Origin: Saccharospirillum sp965652395 | Lineage (GTDB): Bacteria > Pseudomonadota > Gammaproteobacteria > Pseudomonadales > Natronospirillaceae | Direction of reading: 5' to 3' | Assembly (NCBI GenBank): GCA_965652395.1 | Contig: CBFGUW010000021.1 | Span: 20,924 to 84,923 of the forward strand | Length of the DNA: 64,000 nt | Shown: positions 7,483 to 15,376 of the stretch, in pieces | How the letters are laid out: each line of letters starts with the position of its first letter | How positions within the stretch are numbered: position 1 is the first letter of the stretch | The notes under the pieces: generated by a model | Database searches by the model: none | Told to the model about the DNA's origin: nothing | The model's input: only the letters and a program-made list of their open reading frames with translations | Position numbers and translations under genes: made by a program

Positions 7483-8531
7483 TGGGCTACCTCTGTCTGG
7501 CTCTGAGGCTCGGCGGGAGAGGATCGATAATCGTCACGACGACCAAAACGCTGGAATTGACGAACCGCCGCATTGTGCTCTTCGTAAGTGTCGGAAAATA
7601 CATGGGTACCGTCACCTTTAGCCACAAAGAACAAAGCGCCGCCCGGCGCCGGATTCACGGCGGCTTCCAGCGAGCCACGGCCAGGGTTCGCTATGGGTGT
7701 GGGTGGCAGCCCGGTACGGGTATAGGAATTGTAGGGCGAGTCCTTGCGGAGATCGGCACGTGTCAGGTTGCCGTCATACTCCTGACCCAGGCCATAAATG
7801 ATGGTCGGGTCGGTCTGCAGTCTCATACCCTGCTCCAGGCGACGGGAAAAGACCCCGGCAATCTGGGGGCGCTCGAAGGCCGCGCCGGTCTCTTTTTCCA
7901 CTATGGAGGCGAGAATCAGGGCTTCATAGGGAGTCTCGATGACCAGGTTCTCCGCCCTGTCCTTCCAGGCATTCTCAAGCTCACGGGTCATCTTTTCATG
8001 GGCTAGCCTGAGCAGTTCGGCATCGCTGCGACCCCGTTCAAAATGGTAGGTGTCGGGGAAGAACCAGCCTTCGGGGTGATCGATGCCCAAGTCCAGTTTA
8101 TTCAATACTTCGCTGTCGGAAAGCCCTGTCAGGGTATGCGTCAGGTATTCGTTGGCTTCGATAGCCTGACGGAACTGATGAAAGGTCCAGCCTTCAATGA
8201 ACTGAATGGTGCGTTGGATCTTATCACCCGCAATCATCCGCTCGACAACATCGATGGCGGTTTCATCCGGTGTGATTCGGTATTCGCCCCGCTGAATACG
8301 GGTTTTTTCCTGATAACGCAGCCAATACTCCGGAATGCGCGCTTCCTGAACCCAGCCGGAGCGTTCGAAATCGGCCAACACCCGGCGCAGTGAAGCTCCA
8401 GCCTCCACTTGATAAACGGTTGGCTCTGCCAACGCCAAGGGGCGTTTAAGCTGGTCGGTGGCGTAAAAACCCAGCCCTACGATCAAGCCGGCCAGAATCA
8501 GAACCGTCAGTACAAGCAGTTGTTTAATCAC
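7479..8531 (-). CDS. mltG: Endolytic murein transglycosylase MltG
   Basis: This is a YceG/MltG protein of about 350 aa. A short cytoplasmic start and one membrane helix (about residues 5-23, LLVLTVLILAGLIVGLGFY) anchor a periplasmic domain. The LysM-like segment carries YQVEAGASLRRVL, and the catalytic part carries ASIVEKETG (with the conserved Glu), QTDPTIIYG and SPYNSYTRTGLPPTPIANPG. It cuts nascent glycan strands and is thought to end their polymerisation. I prefer the GTG at 8531 (start MIKQLL), which overlaps the pabC stop by 8 bp; a TTG at 8543 is also in frame. Its stop overlaps tmk. Confidence 0.94.
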   Translation of the reverse strand: MIKQLLVLTVLILAGLIVGLGFYATDQLKRPLALAEPTVYQVEAGASLRRVLADFERSGWVQEARIPEYWLRYQEKTRIQRGEYRITPDETAIDVVERMIAGDKIQRTIQFIEGWTFHQFRQAIEANEYLTHTLTGLSDSEVLNKLDLGIDHPEGWFFPDTYHFERGRSDAELLRLAHEKMTRELENAWKDRAENLVIETPYEALILASIVEKETGAAFERPQIAGVFSRRLEQGMRLQTDPTIIYGLGQEYDGNLTRADLRKDSPYNSYTRTGLPPTPIANPGRGSLEAAVNPAPGGALFFVAKGDGTHVFSDTYEEHNAAVRQFQRFGRRDDYRSSPAEPQSQTEVAQ

Positions 8532-9345
8532 TCGATAATCCAATGGCTGTTCGAATAAGGGAGAGTTCGTCCCAGGCCGGTGGCGTAAGCGGCCGTGCGT
8601 TTAAACTGAGAACCGGTACCAGACCGATCAAGGAATTACTGATCATCATTGCTTCGGCCTGCTGCAGATCCTTCAGGTAGATGTCGGCGACTGAAACCGG
8701 AATGTCTTGCAGCCTCAACCAGCGACGGCGAATAATGCCATTCACTCCGGCATCGGCCAAGTCGGGGGTGAGCCATCGACCGGATTGTTTCAGGTAAAGA
8801 TTACTCATGCTGCCTTCCACCACCCGGCCGTCGGCAAGCAACATCAGCGCCTCATGCGCACCTGCTTTACGGGCGCTTTGGCGGGCGAGCACCGAATCGA
8901 GCCGGTTAAGATGCTTCAAACCGGCGAGACTGGGGTTGGCGCTGGCATGAACCTCGGAAATGACCAGATCGGCCCCTTGATGGTGCCAGGGTTGCGTCTG
9001 GTATGGGAATAATTGAATGACCCTGTCCGTGGACTGGCTGGAAGGGTCGAAATCGTAACCACGCCCCTGCACGCCCCGGCCCAGTATGAGTTTACAGACT
9101 ACGGGACCGGTCGTGTCTTGGAGCAGTTGGTTGATCTCGCTTTCCAGACTGTCACGATCAGACAGGGTCCATTGCATCCCCAGTCGCTCAATGCCGGATT
9201 CAAGACGGTCGAGGTGGTCGCTCCAGAACTCTATTCCTTCCGGCCCGGCCAGACAGGTTTCAAACAGACCATCGCCAAAAGAGACCATACGATGGTCGCA
9301 ATTGAGCTGGTCGTGGGGGATTCCATTGATAAGGCAACTGAGCAT
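8524..9345 (-). CDS. pabC: Aminodeoxychorismate lyase
   Basis: This 273-aa PLP enzyme of fold type IV converts 4-amino-4-deoxychorismate to p-aminobenzoate and pyruvate for folate synthesis. The PLP lysine is Lys144 in GLKHLNRLDSVLARQSA. Other family blocks are FGDGLFET (about 23-30) and DGRVVEGSMSNLYL. It lies between fabF and mltG, the usual place in gammaproteobacteria. No purine-rich ribosome site is seen before the ATG; instead a GC-rich hairpin (9357-9373) ends 11 nt upstream, so translation may be weak or depend on coupling. Confidence 0.93.
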   Translation of the reverse strand: MLSCLINGIPHDQLNCDHRMVSFGDGLFETCLAGPEGIEFWSDHLDRLESGIERLGMQWTLSDRDSLESEINQLLQDTTGPVVCKLILGRGVQGRGYDFDPSSQSTDRVIQLFPYQTQPWHHQGADLVISEVHASANPSLAGLKHLNRLDSVLARQSARKAGAHEALMLLADGRVVEGSMSNLYLKQSGRWLTPDLADAGVNGIIRRRWLRLQDIPVSVADIYLKDLQQAEAMMISNSLIGLVPVLSLNARPLTPPAWDELSLIRTAIGLSSD

Positions 9346-9356
9346 AGAGGGATGTC

Positions 9357-9373
9357 GGGGCCTTACCGGCCCC
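9357..9373 (-). other. Hairpin between fabF and pabC
   Basis: GGGGCC and GGCCCC are separated by a 5-nt loop in the 38-bp fabF-pabC gap. No T-run follows on the minus strand, so it is not a standard terminator. It occupies the place where the pabC ribosome site would be. It may protect the fabF 3' end or dampen pabC translation. Confidence 0.45.
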
Positions 9374-9383
9374 GGAGGTCTCG

Positions 9384-10622
9384 TCAGACTTTGCTGAAGA
9401 CCAGCGTACCATTGGTGCCACCAAAGCCAAAGGAATTGGACAGCGCATGGTTGATGGTCATCTCGCGAGCGGTGTTTGGAACGTAATCCAGGTCACAGCC
9501 CTCGCTTGGGTTTTCCAGGTTGATGGTCGGTGGCGCCACCTGATCCCGAATGGCCAGGATCGTGAAAATGGCTTCCACGGCGCCGGCCGCACCCAAAAGG
9601 TGGCCGATCATCGACTTGGTCGAACTCATAACGATCTTGTCTGAGTCCGCACCATAGAGCGCTTTCGCCGCTCTGGTTTCGGCGATGTCACCGGCCGGGG
9701 TCGAGGTGCCGTGAGCGTTGATGTAGTTGATATTAACCGCATTCAACTTCGCATCCGTCACCGCGTTGCGCATGGAAGCACAGGCCCCACTGCCGTCTTC
9801 TGGAGGTGACGTCATGTGGTAGGCATCACCGCTCATTCCGAAACCGGTCAACTCGGCGTAGATGTTCGCACCGCGTGCCTTGGCGTGCTCATATTCTTCG
9901 AGTATCAGAACACCAGCGCCATCTCCCAGAACGAAACCGTCGCGGTCCTTATCCCATGGGCGACTGGCCTGTTCAGGCGCATCATTACGGGTGGAGAGCG
10001 CTCGGGCCGCCCCGAAACCGGAAATACCCAGTTGGGTGGAAGCCATTTCGGCACCGCCCGCCACCATGACATCGGCATCGCCATAGGCAATGGTGCGGGC
10101 TGCATAACCGATGTTGTGCGTACCCGTGGTGCAGGCCGTGGTGATGGCAATATTCGGCCCTTTGAAGCCGTAGTCGATCGACAGATAGCCGGCGATCATG
10201 TTGATGATGGCGGCGGGTACAAAAAACGGAGACACCCGACGAGGGCCGGCTTTCAACAAGGCGGCATGGTTTCGCTCGATGGTATCCAGGCCACCAATAC
10301 CGGCCCCCAGAGCAAGACCGATACGGTGTGCGTTTTCTTCCGTAGCCGCGATCCCGGAGTCTTTGATGGCTTCGATAGCGGCCGCGAAGCCGTACTGAAT
10401 GAAGCCGTCCATTTTCTTGGCGTCTTTTGGATTGATGTAGTTGGCTACATCGAAATCTTTCACCTGAGCTGCGAACTTGGTGGAAAACTTCTCGGTATCG
10501 AAATTCTCAATCAGGGCCGCACCACTTTTCCCGGCCAGGATGCCGTCCCAGGTGCTTTTGACGTCATGACCCAGGGGGCTAAGGCAGCCGAGGCCCGTCA
10601 CTACGACGCGACGACGTGACAT
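9384..10622 (-). CDS. fabF: 3-oxoacyl-ACP synthase II
   Basis: This 412-aa condensing enzyme elongates acyl-ACP with malonyl-ACP. The catalytic Cys164 is in ITTACTTGTHNIG. The two histidines are in NAHGTSTPAGD and MIGHLLGAAGAVE, and the C-terminal NSFGFGGTNG loop is intact. I chose the ATG at 10622 because GGAGGA lies 7 nt upstream and MSRRRVVVTG is the typical start; an in-frame codon at 10646 has no such support. It follows acpP after a gap of about 130 bp with a terminator-like hairpin, so it is probably made at lower levels than ACP. Confidence 0.97.
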   Translation of the reverse strand: MSRRRVVVTGLGCLSPLGHDVKSTWDGILAGKSGAALIENFDTEKFSTKFAAQVKDFDVANYINPKDAKKMDGFIQYGFAAAIEAIKDSGIAATEENAHRIGLALGAGIGGLDTIERNHAALLKAGPRRVSPFFVPAAIINMIAGYLSIDYGFKGPNIAITTACTTGTHNIGYAARTIAYGDADVMVAGGAEMASTQLGISGFGAARALSTRNDAPEQASRPWDKDRDGFVLGDGAGVLILEEYEHAKARGANIYAELTGFGMSGDAYHMTSPPEDGSGACASMRNAVTDAKLNAVNINYINAHGTSTPAGDIAETRAAKALYGADSDKIVMSSTKSMIGHLLGAAGAVEAIFTILAIRDQVAPPTINLENPSEGCDLDYVPNTAREMTINHALSNSFGFGGTNGTLVFSKV

Positions 10623-10683
10623 AGGTATCCTCCACAAGGTTTGCATCCATACCGACGCATACGGCTTGATGCCGGTCGGATAC

Positions 10684-10717
10684 TAAAAAGCCGTACTGCC
10701 TGACGACAATACGGCTT
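10684..10717 (-). terminator. Terminator-like hairpin between acpP and fabF
   Basis: AAGCCGTA and TACGGCTT form an 8-bp stem around a 14-nt loop. On the minus strand the 3' arm is followed by TTTTAG. It could be a partial terminator that lets acpP be transcribed far more than fabF. A second imperfect palindrome (CCGAC ... GTCGG) lies at about 10652-10680, between it and fabF. Confidence 0.6.
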
Positions 10718-10754
10718 GAATTCAACTCGTTCCGGAGCAAATGCCCGGACTCGA

Positions 10755-10991
10755 TTAACCCAGATGCGCGTTGATGTAGTCGATCGCGTCCTGGACAGTC
10801 GACAGCTTCTCGGATTCTTCGTCCGGGATCTCGGTTTCAAACTCTTCTTCCAGAGCCATAACCAGGTTCACGGTATCCAGAGAATCAGCACCGAGGTCGT
10901 CTACGAAAGACGCCTGCGCTGTTACGTCTTCTTCTTTGGCGCCCAGCTGTTCGCAGACGATTTTCTTAACGCGATCTTCAATGTTGCTCAT
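10755..10991 (-). CDS. acpP: Acyl carrier protein
   Basis: This 78-aa acidic protein carries the growing acyl chain in fatty acid synthesis. The 4'-phosphopantetheine site is Ser37 in GADSLDTVNLVMALEEEF, and the N-terminus MSNIEDRVKKIV is typical. I chose the ATG at 10991, with AGGGAG 8 nt upstream, rather than the in-frame GTG three codons earlier. A TTGACT hexamer at 11064-11069 in the 80-bp gap behind fabG suggests that acpP also has its own promoter, as is common for this highly expressed gene. Confidence 0.97.
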   Translation of the reverse strand: MSNIEDRVKKIVCEQLGAKEEDVTAQASFVDDLGADSLDTVNLVMALEEEFETEIPDEESEKLSTVQDAIDYINAHLG

Positions 10992-11079
10992 TATGAACAC
11001 TCCCTAAATGGAATAGCACCGTTTGGTGCGCGATAGTGTATTAAAAGGTATTCGTAACCGGCAAGTCAAAAACCCACCG

Positions 11080-11820
11080 TTAACCCATGTACATGCCGCC
11101 GTTGACGTGCAAAGTCGCGCCCGAAATGTAAGACGCCTGGTCACTGGCCAGAAAAGCGACGGCACTGGCAATTTCTGCCGGATCTCCCAAACGGCCCAAC
11201 GGCACCTGTTTGAGCAGGTTTTCGCGGACCGCCTCGGGTAATTCGTGTGTCATATCGGTTTGAATGAAACCGGGCGCAACCGAATTGACGGTGATGTTAC
11301 GCGATCCCACTTCCCGGGCCAATGTCCGGGTGAAACCTTCGAGCCCGGCCTTGGCAGCGGCGTAGTTGGCCTGACCGGCATTTCCGGAGGAGGCAACCAC
11401 TGAAGACACATTGATAATACGGCCCCAGCGGGCACGGGTCATGGCTTTGATCACCGCCTTGCTCATGCGGAAAGCCGAGGTCAGGTTGGTGTCGAGAACG
11501 TTATCCCACTCTTCGTCTTTCATGCGCAAAAAGAGGTTGTCCTTGGTGATCCCGGCATTGTTTACCAGAATGGACACATCGCCCATTTCCTCTTTCAAGG
11601 TGGTCATCAAAGTCTTGATGGATTCCGCATCGGTGACGTTCAGGCAATAACCTTTGCCTTCCACACCGGCTTCCTTGAAACGGGCGGTGATTTTCTCAGC
11701 GCCGCTTTCGGAAGTGGCCGTGCCTGCGACCTTATAGCCCTGGCGACCCAATTCATCAGCGATTGCGGCGCCGATGCCACGACTGGCACCGGTCACCAAT
11801 ACCAATTTGGTCTCGCTCAT
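11080..11820 (-). CDS. fabG: 3-oxoacyl-ACP reductase
   Basis: This 246-aa short-chain dehydrogenase reduces 3-oxoacyl-ACP with NADPH. The nucleotide motif is TGASRGIG (residues 10-17), the NNAG motif is at 87-90, and the catalytic set is Ser140, Tyr153 and Lys157 in SSVVASSGNAGQANYAAAK. The C-terminus SGATLHVNGGMYMG is typical of FabG. Its start overlaps the fabD stop by 4 bp (ATGA), and acpP follows. Confidence 0.97.
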   Translation of the reverse strand: MSETKLVLVTGASRGIGAAIADELGRQGYKVAGTATSESGAEKITARFKEAGVEGKGYCLNVTDAESIKTLMTTLKEEMGDVSILVNNAGITKDNLFLRMKDEEWDNVLDTNLTSAFRMSKAVIKAMTRARWGRIINVSSVVASSGNAGQANYAAAKAGLEGFTRTLAREVGSRNITVNSVAPGFIQTDMTHELPEAVRENLLKQVPLGRLGDPAEIASAVAFLASDQASYISGATLHVNGGMYMG

Positions 11821-12755
11821 TTAGCGCTCCCTATCCGTTCTTGAAAGGCTGCCAGACTCCCGAGGGAAGACAGCGTCAAGGTTTTTTCAATTCGCTTGTT
11901 CAAACCGGACAATACCTTACCCGGTCCGCACTCAACTGTTTCAGAAACGCCCAGCTTAACCAATTCCGCGACAGACTGGGACCATAGAACCGGACGATAC
12001 AACTGCTCAACCAGATTCTGCTTCAGCTTCGCTGCATCGGTCTCGACCAGGGCCGTTACATTCTGCACGATGGGAATGTTGGCATTGTGCAATGTCAGGC
12101 TGTTCAATGAGTTGGCCAACTCTTCCGAAGCGCCTTTCATCAGGCTGCAATGGGAAGGGACACTCACCGGCAATGGCATGGCGCGTTTGGCACCAGCGTC
12201 TTTTAACAGGGCGATGGCACGGTCAACCGCTGCGGTTGATCCTGCGATAACCACCTGCCCAGGTGTATTGAAGTTCACCGCTTCAACGACATCGCCTTGC
12301 TGAGCGGCTTCACAACCTTGAATTACGGCGTCATCGTCCAAACCCAGAATCGCCGCCATGCCACCCTCGCCTGCCGGTACAGCGGCTTGCATCAGTTGGC
12401 CACGCTTCTCCACCAGCTTGACGGCTTCCGTCAGTGACAGCACGCCTGCCGCGACCAGAGCGGAATATTCCCCAAGGCTGTGTCCAGCCAGATAATCCGG
12501 GTTGGCACCGCCTTCGGCCTGCCACAACCGCCACAATGCGACACTGGCGGTCAATAATGCAGGCTGGGTTTTCTCGGTTTTGTTCAGCTCTTCGGCTGGG
12601 CCATCGCTCACCAGATGCCAAAGATCGTAGCCCAGAGCATCGGACGCTTCGCTGAATGTTTCACGAATGGAGGCATACTGCTCCGCCAGATCCGCCAGCA
12701 TGCCCACTTGTTGTGAACCCTGCCCCGGAAAGACGAATGCTAGTTTATCGGCCAT
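11817..12755 (-). CDS. fabD: Malonyl-CoA:ACP transacylase
   Basis: This 312-aa enzyme charges ACP with malonyl groups. The N-terminal FPGQGSQQVGM (residues 9-19) forms the oxyanion loop, the nucleophile is Ser93 in GHSLGEYSAL, and the conserved His is in PSHCSLM. It precedes and overlaps fabG. A 162-bp gap separates it from plsX. In many enterics fabH fills this gap, but here there is no room for it. The gap may hold a promoter. Confidence 0.97.
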   Translation of the reverse strand: MADKLAFVFPGQGSQQVGMLADLAEQYASIRETFSEASDALGYDLWHLVSDGPAEELNKTEKTQPALLTASVALWRLWQAEGGANPDYLAGHSLGEYSALVAAGVLSLTEAVKLVEKRGQLMQAAVPAGEGGMAAILGLDDDAVIQGCEAAQQGDVVEAVNFNTPGQVVIAGSTAAVDRAIALLKDAGAKRAMPLPVSVPSHCSLMKGASEELANSLNSLTLHNANIPIVQNVTALVETDAAKLKQNLVEQLYRPVLWSQSVAELVKLGVSETVECGPGKVLSGLNKRIEKTLTLSSLGSLAAFQERIGSAK

Positions 12756-12917
12756 AGTTCGAATCCTGTCGCTGTTCGAGCTGCATCAAGGCAGCATTTT
12801 TCGCTTGCGGTGCATTATGGGCGCCAAGTCCGAGCAGTAAAGAGAGGCCCTGTTAAAACATTTATGATCTGGCGGAATAGAAAGACCTATATTATTAACC
12901 CGCCATAAGGGATGGCG

Positions 12918-13913
12918 CTAGCGGATCAACAGATCGAGACGGTCGAGTATGCGATGGCACCAACGCCCCTGCACAGCCTCGATTGCCCGCCCGATAGCGG
13001 CCTGAAAGGCAACGGCGTCGGCGTCACCATGGCTTTTTATGACGGTAAGCGGACTGCCCGCCAGCAACGCGCCATTGCTGCGACGAGGGTCCAAACGAAT
13101 GAACTGAGGTTTTAGTCTGCGGTTCAGAAAGTACCCCAGCAGACGGCCCAGCCAGTCGCCCTGCAATTGTTGTTTCAATGCCGACAGTGTCAGATCCAAG
13201 GTACCTTCGGCCGACTTTATTACCGCGTTGCCGGTGAAACCGTCGGTAACGACAAGGTCCAGTCGTCCCTGAAACACTTCGTTGGCTTCTATGTAACCGC
13301 GAAAGTCGATGTCAGACCAGTGTTTGAGCTGCTCGGAGGCCAAACGCAGGGAATGCGGCCCTTTATTAGCCTCCACGCCGAGGTTGAGCAGCGCCAGACT
13401 GGGATTCGCCCCTTTCGATTCTTCGACGATGGCAAGCCCTATGGCTGCAAACCCCAGCAGTTGTTCGGCACTGGCGGAAAAAGAAGCACCCAGATCCAGC
13501 ATCACGATCGGCTCGCGCGCCGTGGGCACCCAGCTCACCAGCACGGGTCGATCAACGGCTGGATGCGGCACCGCGTGGCGATGCATCAGCGCCATTAACA
13601 CACCGGTATGCTCCGCCGAGACCACGGCCTCCACTTGCTTGTCCGCCAGTGCCTGATAAGCCGCCTCAACGCCGCTGTGGTATTGGTGGCGTAGCAACTG
13701 AGCCGGATTTACATCGACAGGCAGGCTCTGTTCACACGCTCTGTAATTGACATTGGTCGGCAGGTTTCGAGGAAGTAACGGTTCACAGAGTTCGGACTGT
13801 CCATAGAGGACACCGGAATGCTCAGGATGTTTTTGGAAATAACGAAGGGAGGCGGGGATTAATTGAGAGGGGCCCAAGTCCCCTCCCTGCAGATCGATGG
13901 CTAGAACAGCCAT
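12918..13913 (-). CDS. plsX: Phosphate acyltransferase PlsX
   Basis: This 331-aa enzyme makes acyl-phosphate from acyl-ACP, the first step toward phosphatidic acid with PlsY. The N-terminal MAVLAIDLQGGDLGP is a PlsX start with some divergence from the usual DxMGGDxGP. Later blocks include LLNLGVEANKG, FRGYIEANEVFQG and VTDGFTGNAVIKSAEG, all PlsX signatures. It lies 6 bp after rpmF, in the conserved yceD-rpmF-plsX order that links ribosome and lipid genes. Function is confident; the changed first motif is noted. Confidence 0.95.
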   Translation of the reverse strand: MAVLAIDLQGGDLGPSQLIPASLRYFQKHPEHSGVLYGQSELCEPLLPRNLPTNVNYRACEQSLPVDVNPAQLLRHQYHSGVEAAYQALADKQVEAVVSAEHTGVLMALMHRHAVPHPAVDRPVLVSWVPTAREPIVMLDLGASFSASAEQLLGFAAIGLAIVEESKGANPSLALLNLGVEANKGPHSLRLASEQLKHWSDIDFRGYIEANEVFQGRLDLVVTDGFTGNAVIKSAEGTLDLTLSALKQQLQGDWLGRLLGYFLNRRLKPQFIRLDPRRSNGALLAGSPLTVIKSHGDADAVAFQAAIGRAIEAVQGRWCHRILDRLDLLIR

Positions 13914-13919
13914 CGAGTC

Positions 13920-14102
13920 TTACTCGCTGTCGGCGTCCGCGATGACTTTGCGGCCCTTGTAGAAACCGTCCGGTGACACGTGGTGACGACGATGAGTTTC
14001 ACCGCTGGTCGGATCGACAGACAACGCAGTGCCTTTCAGAGAATCGTGAGCGCGACGCATTCCACGACGGGAACGGGTCTTTTTGTTTTGCTGAACTGCC
14101 AT
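13920..14102 (-). CDS. rpmF: 50S ribosomal protein L32
   Basis: This 60-aa basic protein begins MAVQQNKKTRSRRGMRRAHD, the standard L32 N-terminus, and continues with HRRHHVSPDGFYKGRKV. It has no cysteines, so it is the zinc-free form. It stands between yceD and plsX. A strong AGGAGG-like site (from CCTCCT at about 14111-14116 on the plus strand) lies upstream of the ATG. Confidence 0.97.
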   Translation of the reverse strand: MAVQQNKKTRSRRGMRRAHDSLKGTALSVDPTSGETHRRHHVSPDGFYKGRKVIADADSE

Positions 14103-14184
14103 GGCCTCGGCCTCCTAAACGTACGTTAATCGTTAGCGGGATGCTCGGGGCGGTCTAACCTACCAACACCACGCTGTTGACTTA

Positions 14185-14715
14185 TCAGGATCTCTTTTTC
14201 AGAGATTCCAAAACTTTAAACGGATTGTCTTTCTTATCCGATGAAGCTGTTTCATCGGCGTCATCCGGTTTGAATTCGGTCTGTATCTCGCACTCGCCTT
14301 CCGGATGCATGGCATGCATCGGAAGCGAAAGCAACACCTCGTCCTCTATGATATCAGCCACATCCAACGGCTGATCCGGCAGCAATACCAAAGGCTCGAG
14401 GCTCGCCGGCAACGCTTTGGCCATTTCATCGTTATAGACAATCGCCAGATTGAATTGGCTGTCTATCGAATGACTGACCGGCCGCAGGCAGCGCTGACAT
14501 TCCAGCTCCACCCTGCCAGATACCTCACCAAAGACGACACGGCGCTGTTCAGCGTCACGATTAAAGTTCAATGCTGCTTTGAACTCGGCATCCTGACTCA
14601 ACACCGCATCCGCTACACGCGATAACCGATTGGACGACACAACCCCCTCAAGGAAGGTGTGTTGGTCGGCCAATTTATAGGCATCGACGCGATCTGGGAG
14701 CTCGGATTTCGACAT
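14185..14715 (-). CDS. yceD: 23S rRNA accumulation protein YceD (DUF177)
   Basis: This 176-aa acidic protein has the DUF177 signature: GRVELECQRCLRPV (about residues 68-81) with the CxxC pair, and EDEVLLSLPMHAMHP followed by C near residue 138. The family is needed for normal 23S rRNA levels in plants and E. coli. It is the first gene of the yceD-rpmF-plsX string and is divergent from maf, with a 72-bp gap between start codons. Confidence 0.93.
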   Translation of the reverse strand: MSKSELPDRVDAYKLADQHTFLEGVVSSNRLSRVADAVLSQDAEFKAALNFNRDAEQRRVVFGEVSGRVELECQRCLRPVSHSIDSQFNLAIVYNDEMAKALPASLEPLVLLPDQPLDVADIIEDEVLLSLPMHAMHPEGECEIQTEFKPDDADETASSDKKDNPFKVLESLKKRS

Positions 14716-14787
14716 AGGCGCGGTATGATACGGATGAGTTGGTTTAAGTCAAAGTTTTTTCAGGCTTTTTTAAGGAGATCGTCCCCC

Positions 14788-15363
14788 ATGCAAGCCCCAT
14801 TATTACTGGCTTCCACCTCCGCTTACCGAGCGGAACGATTGGCCTGTCTGCAATTACCCTTCGAACAGGCCGCGCCAGTCTGTGACGAAACGCCCGAAAA
14901 GGGGGAGTCGCCTTCGGATCTGGCATTGCGTCTGGCACGCCAAAAAGCGGCAAGCCTCACTGCTAACCATCCCCACCACCTGATCATCGGCAGCGACCAA
15001 ACCGCCGCCGCGCCGGACGGCCAGTTACTCAGCAAACCCGGCACAGTGGGCCAGGCTATAGACCAACTGGAGCGATGTTCCGGTAAGACCGTGGTCTTCC
15101 ATACTGCCGTCGCCTTTGCCGGAGTTGCCAACCTAAGCTGGGACGTGGCGACGGAAGTCTGTTTTCGCGATCTGGCCCGGGCGGAAATTGAGCGCTACAT
15201 CGCCAAGGACCAACCTATGGATTGCGCCGGCAGTTTCAAGGTGGAGGCGCTGGGTATCACACTGTTTGACTGGGTCCGCAGTGATGACCCCAACGCCCTG
15301 ATCGGCTTGCCTTTATTGTCATTGGCGAAACACCTCAGGACATTGGGTTACCTCCTGCCCTGA
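14788..15363 (+). CDS. maf: Maf-like nucleoside triphosphate pyrophosphatase
   Basis: This 191-aa protein begins MQAPLLLASTSAYRAERL, the Maf motif SxSxxR, and has CDETPEKGESPSDLALRLARQKA, IIGSDQTAA and the D-x(3)-AGSFKVE segment. Maf enzymes hydrolyse non-canonical or modified nucleotides to monophosphates. This subgroup (YceF type, found next to yceD) is linked to 7-methyl-GTP. The start at 14788 has AAGGAG 10 nt upstream; an earlier in-frame ATG at 14659 would overlap yceD. It is divergent from yceD. Confidence 0.93.
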   Translation: MQAPLLLASTSAYRAERLACLQLPFEQAAPVCDETPEKGESPSDLALRLARQKAASLTANHPHHLIIGSDQTAAAPDGQLLSKPGTVGQAIDQLERCSGKTVVFHTAVAFAGVANLSWDVATEVCFRDLARAEIERYIAKDQPMDCAGSFKVEALGITLFDWVRSDDPNALIGLPLLSLAKHLRTLGYLLP

Positions 15364-15376
15364 CAGTTGCTAACCG

